Shown here piece after piece: positions 12,780 through 23,344 of a stretch of 64,000 nt of DNA. The stretch is from Tipula vernalis. Lineage: Eukaryota; Arthropoda; Insecta; Diptera; Tipulidae. The notes under the pieces are model-generated. The model worked only from the letters and a program-made list of their open reading frames with translations. It ran no database searches and was not told the origin of the DNA. The DNA is taken from positions 140,658,577-140,722,576 of the forward strand of contig OY282558.1 of assembly GCA_958295665.1 (NCBI GenBank), given 5' to 3'. The translations under genes and the position numbers were made by a program. How positions within the stretch are numbered: position 1 is the stretch's first letter; every line of letters starts with the position of its first letter.

Positions 12780-13640
12780 GAAAAGTTGATAATCGGTAAA
12801 AATTTAACCAAATGGTTTAAGTATGGTTTAAAATTTACTTAAAATAAACAATAGTTGTTTAACAGTTGAAAAACGGGTAATATTCAACTAAATGGTTAAA
12901 AAATGGTTCAAAACTTACCTAAAATAAACAATTGTTTTAGAGAAGTTGATAAATGGTTTAAAAATTGCTTAAACTAAACCGAGATTTATTATAGTATGTT
13001 GGTAAAAGGTTAAAATTCAACTTTACAGTGAAAAAATCGTGTACAAGTTACGTGAACTAAGCGACAGTTATATTAAAGTTTATATACGGAAATAATTTAA
13101 CCCAACGGTTACAAAATAGTTTGAAAATTCCATAAAATACAAAAGAGTTTAATACGAGTTGATAAAAGGATAAAATTCAACTAAATAGTTAAATCATCGT
13201 TAAGAAATTTCGTAAAATAAACAATAGCTATCTCAAAGTAGATAAACGGTTCTAATATAACCAGATGGTTAAAAAATAATTTGAAAATTACTTAAAATAA
13301 ACCAAGGCTTAGTTTCAATATTTAAAAATAGTTTAAAAGTTACTTAGAGTTAAACTAATTTAATTAAAATTAACGAAATCATTAGATAAAGGATTAAAAT
13401 TATATTTAAAACAAACCATGGCTTAATGAAAGTGGATAAACGGTTATAATTTTATAGTTAAAATGGTTTGAACATTACTCAAAATAAACCATTATTTGAC
13501 ATAAAAGTTGATAATGGGTTAAACATTTACCTAATCATAAAAAGTAGTTAGAACATTACTTAAAATAAACCATGGTTTAACAAAAGTTGGAAAATAGTCA
13601 GAATCTAACCCTGAAAGTTAGATAATAGTTCAAAAATTAC
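12780..13640 (+). repeat. Subterminal ~78-85-bp tandem repeats of element C
   Basis: Degenerate units of roughly 78-85 bp built on AGTTGATAAACGGTTAAA, then a TTCAACYAAATGGTTAAA block and ACTTAAAATAAACCATGG-like ends. Unit starts near 12,785, 12,863 and 12,941 are exactly 78 bp apart; later units vary in length and divergence. Arrays like this near transposon ends can carry transposase binding sites (inference). Confidence 0.65.
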
Positions 13641-13938
13641 TTAAAACATACCAACGTCGATCCGAATTTGAATAGGGTTAAGTTTTAAACGTAAATAGTC
13701 TGTAATTTACTATTAGTTAAAAATTAACGTAATTATGATGTTTAAAATTAAATTAAAATTACCTACCATCAGATTCTAGTTTAACTGAACTTATTTTTAA
13801 GCAAGTTTAAATCAAGATAAATAAAAACCGTTGATTATAGGTTAAAAATTTTAAAAGTTCTTTTTTAACCCTTTCAAAACCAAATAGTTAAAAAAAATAA
13901 AGTTAAATTTTAACTGCCGTTTAAATTTGTTACTCGGG

Positions 13939-14340
13939 TTGCCATAAATCAGCAAATTATCAGCGAAAAAAATACAAAATCTGTCATTGTGCTTCGATTG
14001 CGGTTCTTGATACGTCTAAAGATAGCTTTCGGGACCTGTAACTGTTGTGTTTACGCGCATTCACATTGCTAGCTTATTTTCGTAAATTTCATAGAAAATT
14101 CGGTTTTTGAAAATAACCTGGATCAGCAAATTATCAGCGAAAAAAATACAAAATCTGCAATTGTGTCCCGATTACGGTTCTTGGGATCGCTAAAGATTGA
14201 TTTCAGGACCTGTAAGTTGCTAAGCCAACGCGCAATTAGATTGCTGGATTATTTTCTTATACTTTTCAAAGCAAATTCGGTTTTTTTGAAAATCACCTTA
14301 CTATAAATCTAGATATTGTGCTCCAATTGCGGTTCTGGTT
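13939..14340 (+). repeat. ~180-bp tandem repeat array, right half
   Basis: Two further full units and the start of a third of the same repeat as at 8600-8961, beginning mid-unit with CCATAAATCAGCAAATTATC. Units differ by roughly 10-15% by eye. This is satellite-like or an old tandem duplication; no coding potential. Confidence 0.8.
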
Positions 14341-15225
14341 AACACTCGACTCACTTTAAAACCTGGCTTGCTAATTCTTGGTGTAGACCTTCACTTAACA
14401 GTTTGGAATTGAGTAGTCATCGACTGGAAGCACAACGTTAGTTTTGGTTATTTCTTTCATTGTGGCGCTCTCTGTACTATTCAATAACCATCGCATTTTC
14501 TGGAAGTGGCTGTTTCTCTAAGCCAATAGAAACCGATTTATACTGTTGATAATATCTAGTTGGTTGTCCCATTAAATCGTTCAACTTTTCCAATTGCTCG
14601 ATATATGTATGGATCAAGGCTTCTAGTAGTTCAACGGTTCTCGTTACAAAATAAAATTTCCCTAATTGCATTGATTGTATAGTTCCATTAGAGCATGCTT
14701 GACTGCTTTCATTAATGAATACATAATATAACTGTCGATAATAACAACAAATACATTATCGGATTAGGGGTATAATTAGCATTTTTCCTTACCAGCTTGA
14801 ACTTGAAATATAAACAGCCACATGACGAAATAAACTTGCCAACGTAGGGCTTGTTCCAGGAATCCAACAAATTTTCCTTCTTTCTGCTGAACTTTTCCGT
14901 TGGAGAATTCTTATTTGGAATTATTCGAATTCAAATTTCTTCACTCGTTTGTGATGGTTTAATAAAAAAAAACATGGTTGATGCGCTAGCCTCAAATGGT
15001 TAATGTAGTTTAATTTCCAGAAGAACCTATCTTAGGCAATATACATTTGTGCAATTTGATAGATAATATTTTCGGATCACTAAGATCGACTAATCCTATT
15101 GCAGGTATTTGTACTACCATCGTTCAAAAAGCTTTCAAACAAATCACTGTGAAATGAAAGACTCAAGTCTACTACCATGATCTGAATTATCTAGATAAAT
15201 TTCGGAATTGAAACAGTTGGTATCG
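14341..15225. other. Unassigned stretch with a 64-codon minus-strand ORF
   Basis: On the minus strand at 14,477-14,671 there is an open frame with normal-looking amino-acid composition (LEALIHTYIEQLEKLNDLMG). Adjacent minus-strand sequence to about 14,900 also translates into protein-like text (WQVYFVMWLFIFQVQAG, possibly membrane-spanning). It may be another retroelement remnant but I cannot name the family. Confidence 0.3.
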
Positions 15226-16995
15226 AGGTTTGAAAAATTTCAGACGCAAAGAAGTGATAATTTTAATGACACTTGTTCGTATCATTATAGGTTAGCTGAA
15301 AAAATGATTCAAGCCCAAACAATATTTCAACAAATTCAGCCTCCCTTCAATTAAACCAAATCTTTCGTTGCCGCGATAAACAATTGGATAGACCGACCTA
15401 GTCACCTTTTATACAGGTTCTGAAGTGTCTGTATTGCCTCATTCTTTAAACATATAAAAATCCAGAGTTTAAATTATCGGCCACTAACGGTATCACCATT
15501 GAAAGTTTCAGTAATCAAATGTTGTTTTCGGATTGAGGCATCGTTTTTCACGTAATTTTATTTCAGCCGCGATCAACAGATCTAGTACAGGCGCAGATTT
15601 CAAACGATGAACACTGATCCATTCTCTTACAAATATTTTAACTGACACTACAGTTGCTGAAGCCGAAACCCCAACCCCTCTTCAATTGATATTAGTAATC
15701 GATGGTCAGTCACCCTTTGATCATATGATTCAGCTGAGTATTTGTTTGCTGTCTTCGTCATCGACTTTCTCTCCGTTACATATGGTACTGAAAGAAGATA
15801 CCCCCCCTCTGGGGTCCACAGAACATGTGGTGACTTTAGAAAATTAATGCTGTTATCATACCAGGCAGATACCCAGTTGAACATATTCAAAATTTCAGTA
15901 TGGCAGTTAGAGGATTGCTCTATTTTTTCTAAAACAAATCTCATAAGGGCATATCACCAGAAGATTCCGATTGCTTAGGAAGACATTTCCAAAACTGATA
16001 TTACCATCCCGTTCGACTTATTTGGATTCACGCGTATGCCTTTTGCTTAGCTAATCATAATGAAATTGAGTATAAACACCACCTAAGACTATTTTTCAAG
16101 GGCTTACAGACTTTCTGAATATTCGGCTTCCAAATATTTCTTTGGCGTATACTTTGTTAGGATTTTCTGAGTCATAACGTGTCTAAAAATGGATTAAACC
16201 TTTAGAAGATCGAGTAAAAGCAACTTTGTATTTTCGATTGAAAGTGACCAAAGATTTCTGGGTGTGCTGAATTATTATTACAGGTTTATTAGACGGTGTT
16301 GCCATGAATTATTGAAAGTATGTAGAGTTAGTAAAGTTAGTATAGTTACCAAAACATCGCTAAGTTGGCCAGTCTGTTGTAAAACGATGATAAGTACTGC
16401 GTCAATATTCCAAATGTTGCAGTAGAAGCTGTTCTACAATAATTTTGAAATGGTTCCTGAAACCAATCAGTTCCTATTCTAAAAAAGTATCTCTTGCTCA
16501 AACGCGGTATTAAGCACTTCAAGTATTTTAAAGAGGGTCGACAATTTACAATATTCACAGACCACAACACACTAACAAAAACAATCTTTACGAAAGCTGA
16601 ACGAAGCCCTAGGCAAGGGCGACATTTAAGTTTCATAGCACAATTTACAACTGATATTCGGCATATTATGAGACATTGTTCCTAAAGAAGAACTGCACAA
16701 TTTCTTATATAATTCTAATAAGAATAAATCGAAAGTCAAATTTTACCTTATAAAATTTTGCGGTGTTGATGTTTGGTGTGAAATATCATCAGGATCCAAA
16801 ATTCTTTGTGTACCGAAAAAGTAAAGACAAACAATTTTTGATAGAGTTCACAATATTTCAAATGCCGGTGTTCCTGCATCTCGGAAACTTGTTGCCAACA
16901 AATTTTTCCGGCCAAAAATAATACAAATTGTATTCATACAGCGGTTACAGTGTCGTCGGTTCCTTGTTCTGTTAACGGTTTTGTGACACTTCAAC
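15226..16995 (+). pseudogene. gypsy/Ty3-type retrotransposon remnant (gag end, PR, RT, RH, IN)
   Basis: Recognisable blocks in gypsy pol order, each in a different frame: a Cys-His gag tail (TCSYHYRLAEKM) near 15,270; protease TGSEVSVLPHS near 15,415 followed by LSATNGITIES; RT CGDFRKL near 15,826, SKTNLIRAYHQ near 15,930, FGFTRMPFA near 16,020 and FLGVLNYYYRFIRR near 16,258; RNase H HFKYFKEGRQFTIFTDH near 16,520 and SPRQGRHLSFIAQFTTD near 16,600; integrase zinc domain IFDRVHNISNAG with SRKLVANKFF near 16,840-16,910. The catalytic YxDD of RT is gone (AYTLLGF near 16,145). No LTRs found. It is an old, heavily mutated copy. Confidence 0.85.
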
Positions 16996-16999
16996 GGTT

Positions 17000-18330
17000 C
17001 TGCGTTTAGGTCCTCCGTATTTATAGCAGTGTTCTGCACGTTATTTAAGCGAATTTGATGTTTATGTCAAATGGCGATTTTTCTGCCATATTGTTAAATA
17101 TACTCTGAGCTAAGATAGGGAGTTTTTAAATTTTCGAATAGTCGTTCAAATTTGAAAAATTTGAAGTTTTTTTTCACTAAGGTGAAATTTGAAATTTTTT
17201 TTTTCTGCAAGCGCTTGTTGAACATGCTAGGAAATGGTGGTTTTGTAAAAAAACATAAAAAGATCGTTTTCACTGTTTTTGGATACATCAGTAAACGGCA
17301 ATTTTGCTATTGCTGAATTCTAGGAGACGTTAAATGAATAAATTAAACATAAAATCTGCAAAAAAAGGATTTATTTAGGGAGAAATCTCCTCGAATTAAA
17401 ACGAGTCAATATTGATGAAAAGCCCATTCAATTTACATTCTTGAAACTTTTTCGATCTAACTTTATTCCATTTTCCTTCGCAAATCATTTCATTCGAAAG
17501 TTTATTGCATCTCATACTTTCATTTAATTTCGCGGATTTTTTCAGCGTTTATTGGAGACTACCACTTTCTTTCGGTGTTTTCCAGGCTCTTCATCTGATA
17601 TATTTAATTAATCTTCTCTAGTGATAATTAAATTTGGTTGACCTAGGGAGCAACTGTTGAACCTGTCATGTTCGAAGGCAGAAAATTATATCTCCGAAGC
17701 TAGTAAATCTGCTTTCCCAATAAAAGAGTTCCGCTTTTATTCAACTTGTATGGATAATTTACCTTCTTTAATATTGTCTAATACTCCGGTTCAACTCATT
17801 CAGTAAATTACCTATGAACCAGCAGTTTATCAAAGAAAGCCTTTATCAAAGAAGAGACGGTAACTTTGGCCCAACAGAGAATCTGTCTGCCCGATGATTT
17901 AGAATGAGTTTACTAAGTCAGCTTTGCATATTATACTTTTATTCTACGTAGAACAATAGATGTGAACAGTGCGAACAGATTCACTGTCCCTAAAAACAAA
18001 CAATGTTCATTTTTAATCTGGAACCACAACTTGGTTTTTGTTCCAAAAAGCTTTCAGAATTTTGATTTTGTTGTTTTTGTTGTTTCTTTTTCTTTGCCTT
18101 ATATCAACTATTTTTAAGATTTTAAGTTAAACCCGACTTTCAGGCCCATAAACATCACATGCGCAATAGTGTTTTAGCCTTCCAGTTTTATGTTCTTTGT
18201 TCATATTCATTTTCTTCCATCATTTAACGTGGCGCTCGCTCATTCCAAATTAGACATAAAGTATAAAGCATCGAGCCAGGTGGTTTAGCGTCTATAGGGG
18301 GACCAAAGTTGAGTAGAATTATCTACCAGC
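17000..18330. other. Unassigned AT-rich stretch
   Basis: No supported gene. It follows the integrase remnant and may hold decayed gypsy integrase, LTR or flank sequence, but I find no repeat partner that would show an LTR. Confidence 0.35.
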
Positions 18331-18334
18331 TCCG

Positions 18335-19009
18335 TAACCTTCCAGTATGGTGCGCATCACGTGAGCTGTTCTGGTCATGTATTAGGCAGGTGCGTTATGC
18401 GTACAATTGTGTAAAGGGTAACCTGTTAACAATTCGCAAGTGTGCGTGCTGCCTCCTCGTAGCAACCACTGGTAACTAAGGCCATTTGGCACATTTTTGG
18501 TCATTTGGCACAAGCTAAAGTACAGCGCTAAAGGAGAAAATCTTGACAACACACCCTAATCTAAGGTGGAACAGCATATGCCGATGGATGAATGGCTGAT
18601 AGGTTAATCAGTTCAAAGTATGCGGACTCTGGATACCAGGCACCTTACAGTTTTATTTAGCCTTCCTGTAGTAAAGCTGGGTGTCCTACAGGCGATTTGC
18701 AATTCCCAGCAACTCGTAAGAGTAAACCCAAACGAAAGATGGGAATGGGACAGCCCTCGCGAAGTCCTTGGGTTCCAATGCTACCGTATTTCTAGCGAAA
18801 CTACTTGCTATAGAAAACATCTAGAAGGGAGAGCAATAAGCCCATATAGTATGTGTCACGTGCCGGGCGGCAGTATTATCAAGCTCATTAAGAACCTGAA
18901 TATTGACTGGACGGATAATTAAGCAGGGTTCAGCACAATAGATATTTTAAGTCGCAGTGCGAGATGGCTTGTCGCCCACATGGCCCTTCAATAATAATAA
19001 TAATAATAA
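18335..19009 (+). mobile_element. Probable LINE (I-group) 3' fragment with (AAT)n tail
   Basis: Blocks near 18,465-18,530 (CACTGGTAACTAA then GCTAAAGTACAGCGCTA) resemble blocks near 31,060-31,110 at the start of the I-group LINE. A frame at 18,620-18,922 ends in IIKLIKNLNIDW, like the C-terminus of I-group ORF2 proteins, and is followed by a short 3' UTR and (AAT)n at 18,990-19,009. These suggest an internally deleted LINE copy ending in a simple tail. Homology is by eye only. Confidence 0.45.
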
Positions 19010-19345
19010 GCATCGAGCCAGATTAGTGGATTTCTACAATGGGTAGCTTGCTTCTTCGGATTTAATTTCGTCCATTTTAATTCCATATTTTCACCGAAAC
19101 CAGTATTCTCGACGTTTTGAATGTCCGTGAGTCCGAGAACGTGAAACAGAAAATCTGTATACGCCATGGTATTTCGAGAACGGCTTGTCCGATTTGCAAT
19201 TTTGTTTCGCTGATCTGTTCCTATGGTCAAGGCGGATAATTGCAAATATTTTGAAATCTTGTGAGGAAAATCGGATACCTGCCATACGGATTGACCTAAA
19301 ACCACGTCGTGATATTACATTAACTATGCATTGACTAAATTTTTG
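19010..19345 (-). repeat. Dispersed repeat, copy 1
   Basis: Contains GAACGGCTTGTCCGATTTGC and GATACCTGCCATACGG, found again (reverse complement) near 56,340-56,390 and near 20,560. This is a dispersed family, probably part of an uncharacterised non-autonomous element; its ends are not clear. Confidence 0.55.
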
Positions 19346-19389
19346 CTGGTTTAAAAACTGACCTAGGCGTTTAGTTGACAGTTGAATAG

Positions 19390-21290
19390 AGAGCAGAGTT
19401 GGGTTCCATTTGCGGGTTGATTTGGAGTTGGGATGGAGTTGGTTTGGCGTTCGATTAGAGTTTAATGAACAGCTGATCAGTTTTGTCTATTCGCTGGTTT
19501 GAGGATTGTGTTTGAGTTTGCGATGGAGTTGAGGGATGAGTTGGGTTCAATTTGCCAATTGTTTTGGAGTTGAGATAGGGTTGGGTTACGGTTTAGTGAG
19601 CGGTTTAGCTGAAGAATTATTTTTTGTTGTTGAATTAATCATTGAATTGGAATACGCTTGAGTTGTGTTCTGTACGCATATAATTTTTCGAATCACATTG
19701 ATTTGAGGATTGAGTTATGGGTCAAGTTAGATCTTGAGTTAGGGTTTTACTTTGGGTTTAATTTGATCGTTGAGTTAAAAGTTGAGTTTGAGTTAGGTTG
19801 AGATAGAATTGAGAGGTTTGTTTGGGAATTTATTTGAGTAGAGTTGTCGGTTAAGTTCTAGTAAGCATGTAGTTTTTGGACGTTGCTGATTTATTTGGAG
19901 GTTGATTCGAGGTTCAGTTTTCGAATTATGTTGATTTAAAGATTGGGTTGAAAGTGGTGTTTGGGGTTCAGTTGAAGGTTGAGTTGGTGGTTTAGTTGGA
20001 GGTTGAGTTGCAGTTGCGTCTAAGATTGGATTGAGGGTTTAGTTAGAGTCGAGTTAGGTTTGAATAGGGTTTAAGTTGAAGTTGAGTTGGATTTGAGTGG
20101 GCGGTTCGGTTGGGGAATATTTTGGTGTTAGATTGAGGGTTTAGCGGGAGATTAGATTGAGTTGATTTTAGTTGAGTTAACCTACTTAATTTCGGGATTT
20201 AATTGCCCATTGGGGTTAGATTTAAGTAGAGGATTGAAATTTAGCTCGAGAAGAGGTTGAGTTGAAATTGAGTTAGGGTTTAGTTTATTTGAGTTGGAGT
20301 AGAGTGAGTTGTTTAATTGGGATTTATTTAAGGGTTGGTTTGCGGTTGAATTGGCGATTGAGTTGAGGGTTGGGTTTTCGGTTAATATGGCGATTGGTTT
20401 CGTACTAATACTAATCATATGGCAAGTTTACAGCCCTTTATATTATTTCTTTCTAAAAAGGCCAAAATATTGAAATCCAGTCAAAAATGATCAAAAATTT
20501 GGCTTCTTTGGTCAAGGCCGAGATTTTATAAGCTTTTGGAACCTGCGCATGAAGAGGGTCAGGTACCTGCCATACGAATTGACCCAAAATACCAAGTTAT
20601 AGAAATATGTACCAATTTTTCATGTATGCTGGTTTGAATATTGATTGGGTATTGAATTTAGGGTTGAGTTGAAGGTAAAGTTAGGGCTCAATTTGCTGGT
20701 TGAGTTCAAGTTGAGTTGGAGTTGAATTGGGGTTGGGTTAAGATATAGTGAGCAGTTGACCAATTTTTTATATATTCTGGTTTGAGGAGTGAGTTGAAAG
20801 AGAGTTTGCGGTTGAGTTGAGGGTTGAGTTGGGGACCGTTTGCGGGTTGAATTGTGGTGGAGATGGTGTTGGGTCAGTGTAAAGAGAGCAGTTGAGCACT
20901 CTATAAAATAAAGTAAGTGCTTGTGTGTATGTACGGCATATGTGTATAACATTTAAATAAATCCACAAGACTTGACCGATTTGAACCAAACCTTACACAA
21001 ATATTGTTTAAGACTTAAGGAAGGTCAAATGAATGGAACTTATCTATTTATTAACTGATATTTGCGAAATTTGACTCCCGCGATGGAAATGGGATTCTAA
21101 AATGAGTTTTGGATGAAGTTCTGGAATTTGGAAAAGTATGAAGGAACTTCTCTATTTATCAACCGATTATGCTAGGAGAAAAGGAGATTGAGTGAAAATT
21201 GCGTTGGATATTGAGGTTGGATTGTAAAGGGATTATGGGGTTCAGTTAGGGATTGATTGATTCGGGAGTTAGTTTGAGTTGACTTCATAT
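19390..21290 (+). repeat. Degenerate TTGAG/GGGTTGAGTT minisatellite
   Basis: Nearly 2 kb dominated by short variants of GTTGAGTTG, GGGTTGAGTT and TTTGAGTTGGA. Strong strand bias: G and T on the plus strand. Dense tracts are 19,390-20,400, 20,630-20,890 and 21,180-21,290; a dispersed-repeat copy interrupts at about 20,440-20,620. A larger period is hinted by TTTATRTATKCTGGTTTGAGG-like blocks at 19,472, 20,610 and 20,760. Antisense frames through it are Asn/Pro/Ser-rich artefacts. Confidence 0.75.
20440..20620 (+). repeat. Dispersed repeat, copy 2
   Basis: Shares GTCAAAAATGATCAAAAATT and CAGGTACCTGCCATACGAAT with the repeat copies near 19.2, 56.5 and 63.9 kb. Non-coding; embedded in the TTGAG minisatellite. 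Confidence 0.55.
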
Positions 21291-22264
21291 AATCACACGA
21301 ACGCACGTAATACAGACCGAAGTTCTGTTCACCTCCTCGTGAGGTTTCAGCCCATTATATTTTTTTCTCTTCACTCTCCGGGGAAAGTTGATAAAATGAA
21401 TTTTGTGAAATGTATCAGACATTTTAGTGGCCTGCTGTTGCATACCTGCAACAAAATTATTTCATTTTCACGACCAGGTAAAACGACGGTTGGTTTTTCG
21501 TGGGCCAGCGAATGAAAACATAAAACCAACCGATTATATTGACACTACGTGCTTCTAGACATTGATATTGGTGGAGTACTCGTATACATTTCAACTTGAA
21601 GTTTTTAATCCAAAATAAAATATTACCACTACTATTGGTGATGTGATGAATTCTACTCGGAAGAGGCTACCGCAAATCTCCTTTTCTTAACTCAAAATTG
21701 CTTCTGGAGAGGAGATACTTATTTTTAATTGTTGTTAGCTACCGTAAATTTCGATAAGTTTGCTTATGTCAGCCATAAATCTCGATCTTTGAAATTGTAC
21801 AATTACACTATGTTTCGATTTATTTAGCTCGCTTTTAGCAATGTTGAGGCGATGCTAGAGGATGGAACTGCTTAGAACTATGTAGTTTGACTATCCTTGG
21901 CCAGTAATTTAATTTGTAAATATAGATTAGAAATAGTTCTGACAGACGGTGGTTGGTGGATCTTAAATCGTTATCTAAAAAGCCGTCTCGTTGATGCAAA
22001 CGATGCTAAGGAGATAAAATCTAATTTTGAAGTTCCACTAAATTACAGCAGTCATAATATGGTGGCAGCACTTATTCAAAACCACGCATGGGCGTAGACC
22101 TCAAACTTGTTCTAAGTTCTAACGGAGTATGTAAAAAAAAATATATATATTCATAATTTGCTGCTTATTTAACCGAGATTTTAAGGCTACGTGTAGTGTC
22201 ATTAATTTTATAACAAATACAATTAATAACAAGATAACAACAACAACTTAAATTCTATGATTTT
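21291..22264. other. Unassigned stretch
   Basis: Two open frames of 66-78 codons occur but I recognise no domain and see no splice or initiation context that makes them convincing. Confidence 0.3.
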
Positions 22265-22366
22265 AATATGTTTCGAAGATTGTAAGAGAATTCAATCCAG
22301 TATCGAACTGATGAGCTTATGATTATGAAAAAATCAATCTTCTCATCAAGCCGCGGCGACTGGACT
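22265..22366 (+). repeat. ~105-bp repeat, copy 1 (upstream of LINE)
   Basis: Shares GAGAATTCAATCCAGTWTCG, GAACTGATGARCTTATGAT and GAAAAAATCAATCTTC with 26,375-26,476, close to 87% identical by eye and in direct orientation. The two copies bracket the CR1-like LINE. Confidence 0.75.
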
Positions 22367-22509
22367 CGGGGCGACGGGTTAATCGAAACACACTTATAAT
22401 GGTCTAATCACCGGTAGCATATTAGAAATTACATGAATTAATTAACATTCAACAAAAAATTAATAAAGTAAAAACTTAAATTCATTTTGCAACGTCATTC
22501 ATTATCATA

Positions 22510-23307
22510 ATGACCTCTAAATCGTGTGGAAAGTGTAATAAAGCAGCTGCAATAACAGCACCAACACTATATCTTTTAATGGATTTTGTGACTCTTTTTT
22601 TCATAATGAATGTGTTCCCGTTGATCCTTCAACTGTTAATGTGATAGCGAAGAATCCAAATGTTCTGTGGTTGTGTAATAATTGTATGGTGGTGTTGGCG
22701 AGTATTACAAAAAAAGGAGAGGCGGTTGTACAAAATTGTATCGCTCAACATTTTTTACGATTAGAACGCTTCTAATCGTAAAATTATTCAGGATTTTCTC
22801 CATGATATTGGTCAACGTGTATGTGTGGCACCTCTTCCAACTCAACCTTTGGATTCAACATTAACAAATTATAATTATAATGATTCAACGGTTACAATTA
22901 ATAATGGCCAAGATCCGCCACCCGAACCTTCCTATGGCCCGCTATCTGCATCCGTTGAGTCTGAAGTTGTAATTGGAGCTGCTGCTGCCGACCCTGATTC
23001 TTTAGAAACTATATCTGCTGTGATTCCAAAGAAATGGTTGTTTGTATCCAGAATTTCATCTTCGACTACTGAGGAACAATTTAAAAACTTTGTGCAACGG
23101 AGATTTCAAATCTCCGGTTCCAACTGTCAAAGGATTGAAGCGAGACATAAAGATAGAGATTATGTTTCGTATAAAATAGCCGTGGACGCCTCTATATTGG
23201 ATAGTTTGCTTTTACCGTCATCGTGGCCACTAAATAATCTTGTTAAGGAATGTGAGTTTCGGCGTGGAAATTTTCGTCAACGAAACCTAGCCCGATTTCG
23301 GGATTAA
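22510..23307 (+). pseudogene. LINE ORF1 protein (PHD finger plus C-terminal domain), frameshifted
   Basis: ORF1 proteins of LINEs bind element RNA. The ATG at 22,510 gives MTSKSCGKCNK; the finger continues in a second frame as FCDSFFHNEC and WLCNNC, so a frameshift lies near 22,575. The Cys/His spacing fits a PHD-type finger as seen in ORF1 of several insect LINEs. The C-terminal part reads openly from 22,825 to 23,307 with KWLFVSRISSSTTEEQF, YVSYKIAVDASILDSLL and SSWPLNNLVKECEF; this module is typical of ORF1 proteins in this group. Further frame changes occur near 22,780. Confidence 0.75.
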
Positions 23308-23344
23308 CTATACTTGCACCACCTCGATTTCAACACCTCGAGGA

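Larger units (their letters stand above)
8962..13938. mobile_element. Element C: ~5 kb TIR element splitting the 180-bp repeats
   Basis: The ends form a short imperfect inverted repeat: left CCCGAGAAACAATTTT, right AAATTTGTTACTCGGG. The 180-bp repeat is continuous outside these ends, which marks the insertion boundaries directly. Only a TT dinucleotide is duplicated visibly. Both subterminal regions are full of GGTTAAA-like motifs. Removing the nested A-B-A' block (10,383-11,994) leaves about 3.4 kb. The interior has a broken minus-strand ORF (12,104-12,641) but no recognisable transposase, so I do not assign a superfamily. Confidence 0.7.

Noticed and set aside
8600..14340. CRISPR array from the regularly recurring 180-bp units
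   Set aside because: Units are tandem and adjacent, without short identical repeats and unique spacers, in a eukaryotic sequence.
20182..20989. Minus-strand frames rich in Asn, Pro, Ser and Leu
   Set aside because: They read the TTGAG minisatellite on the opposite strand; no domain and no codon bias.
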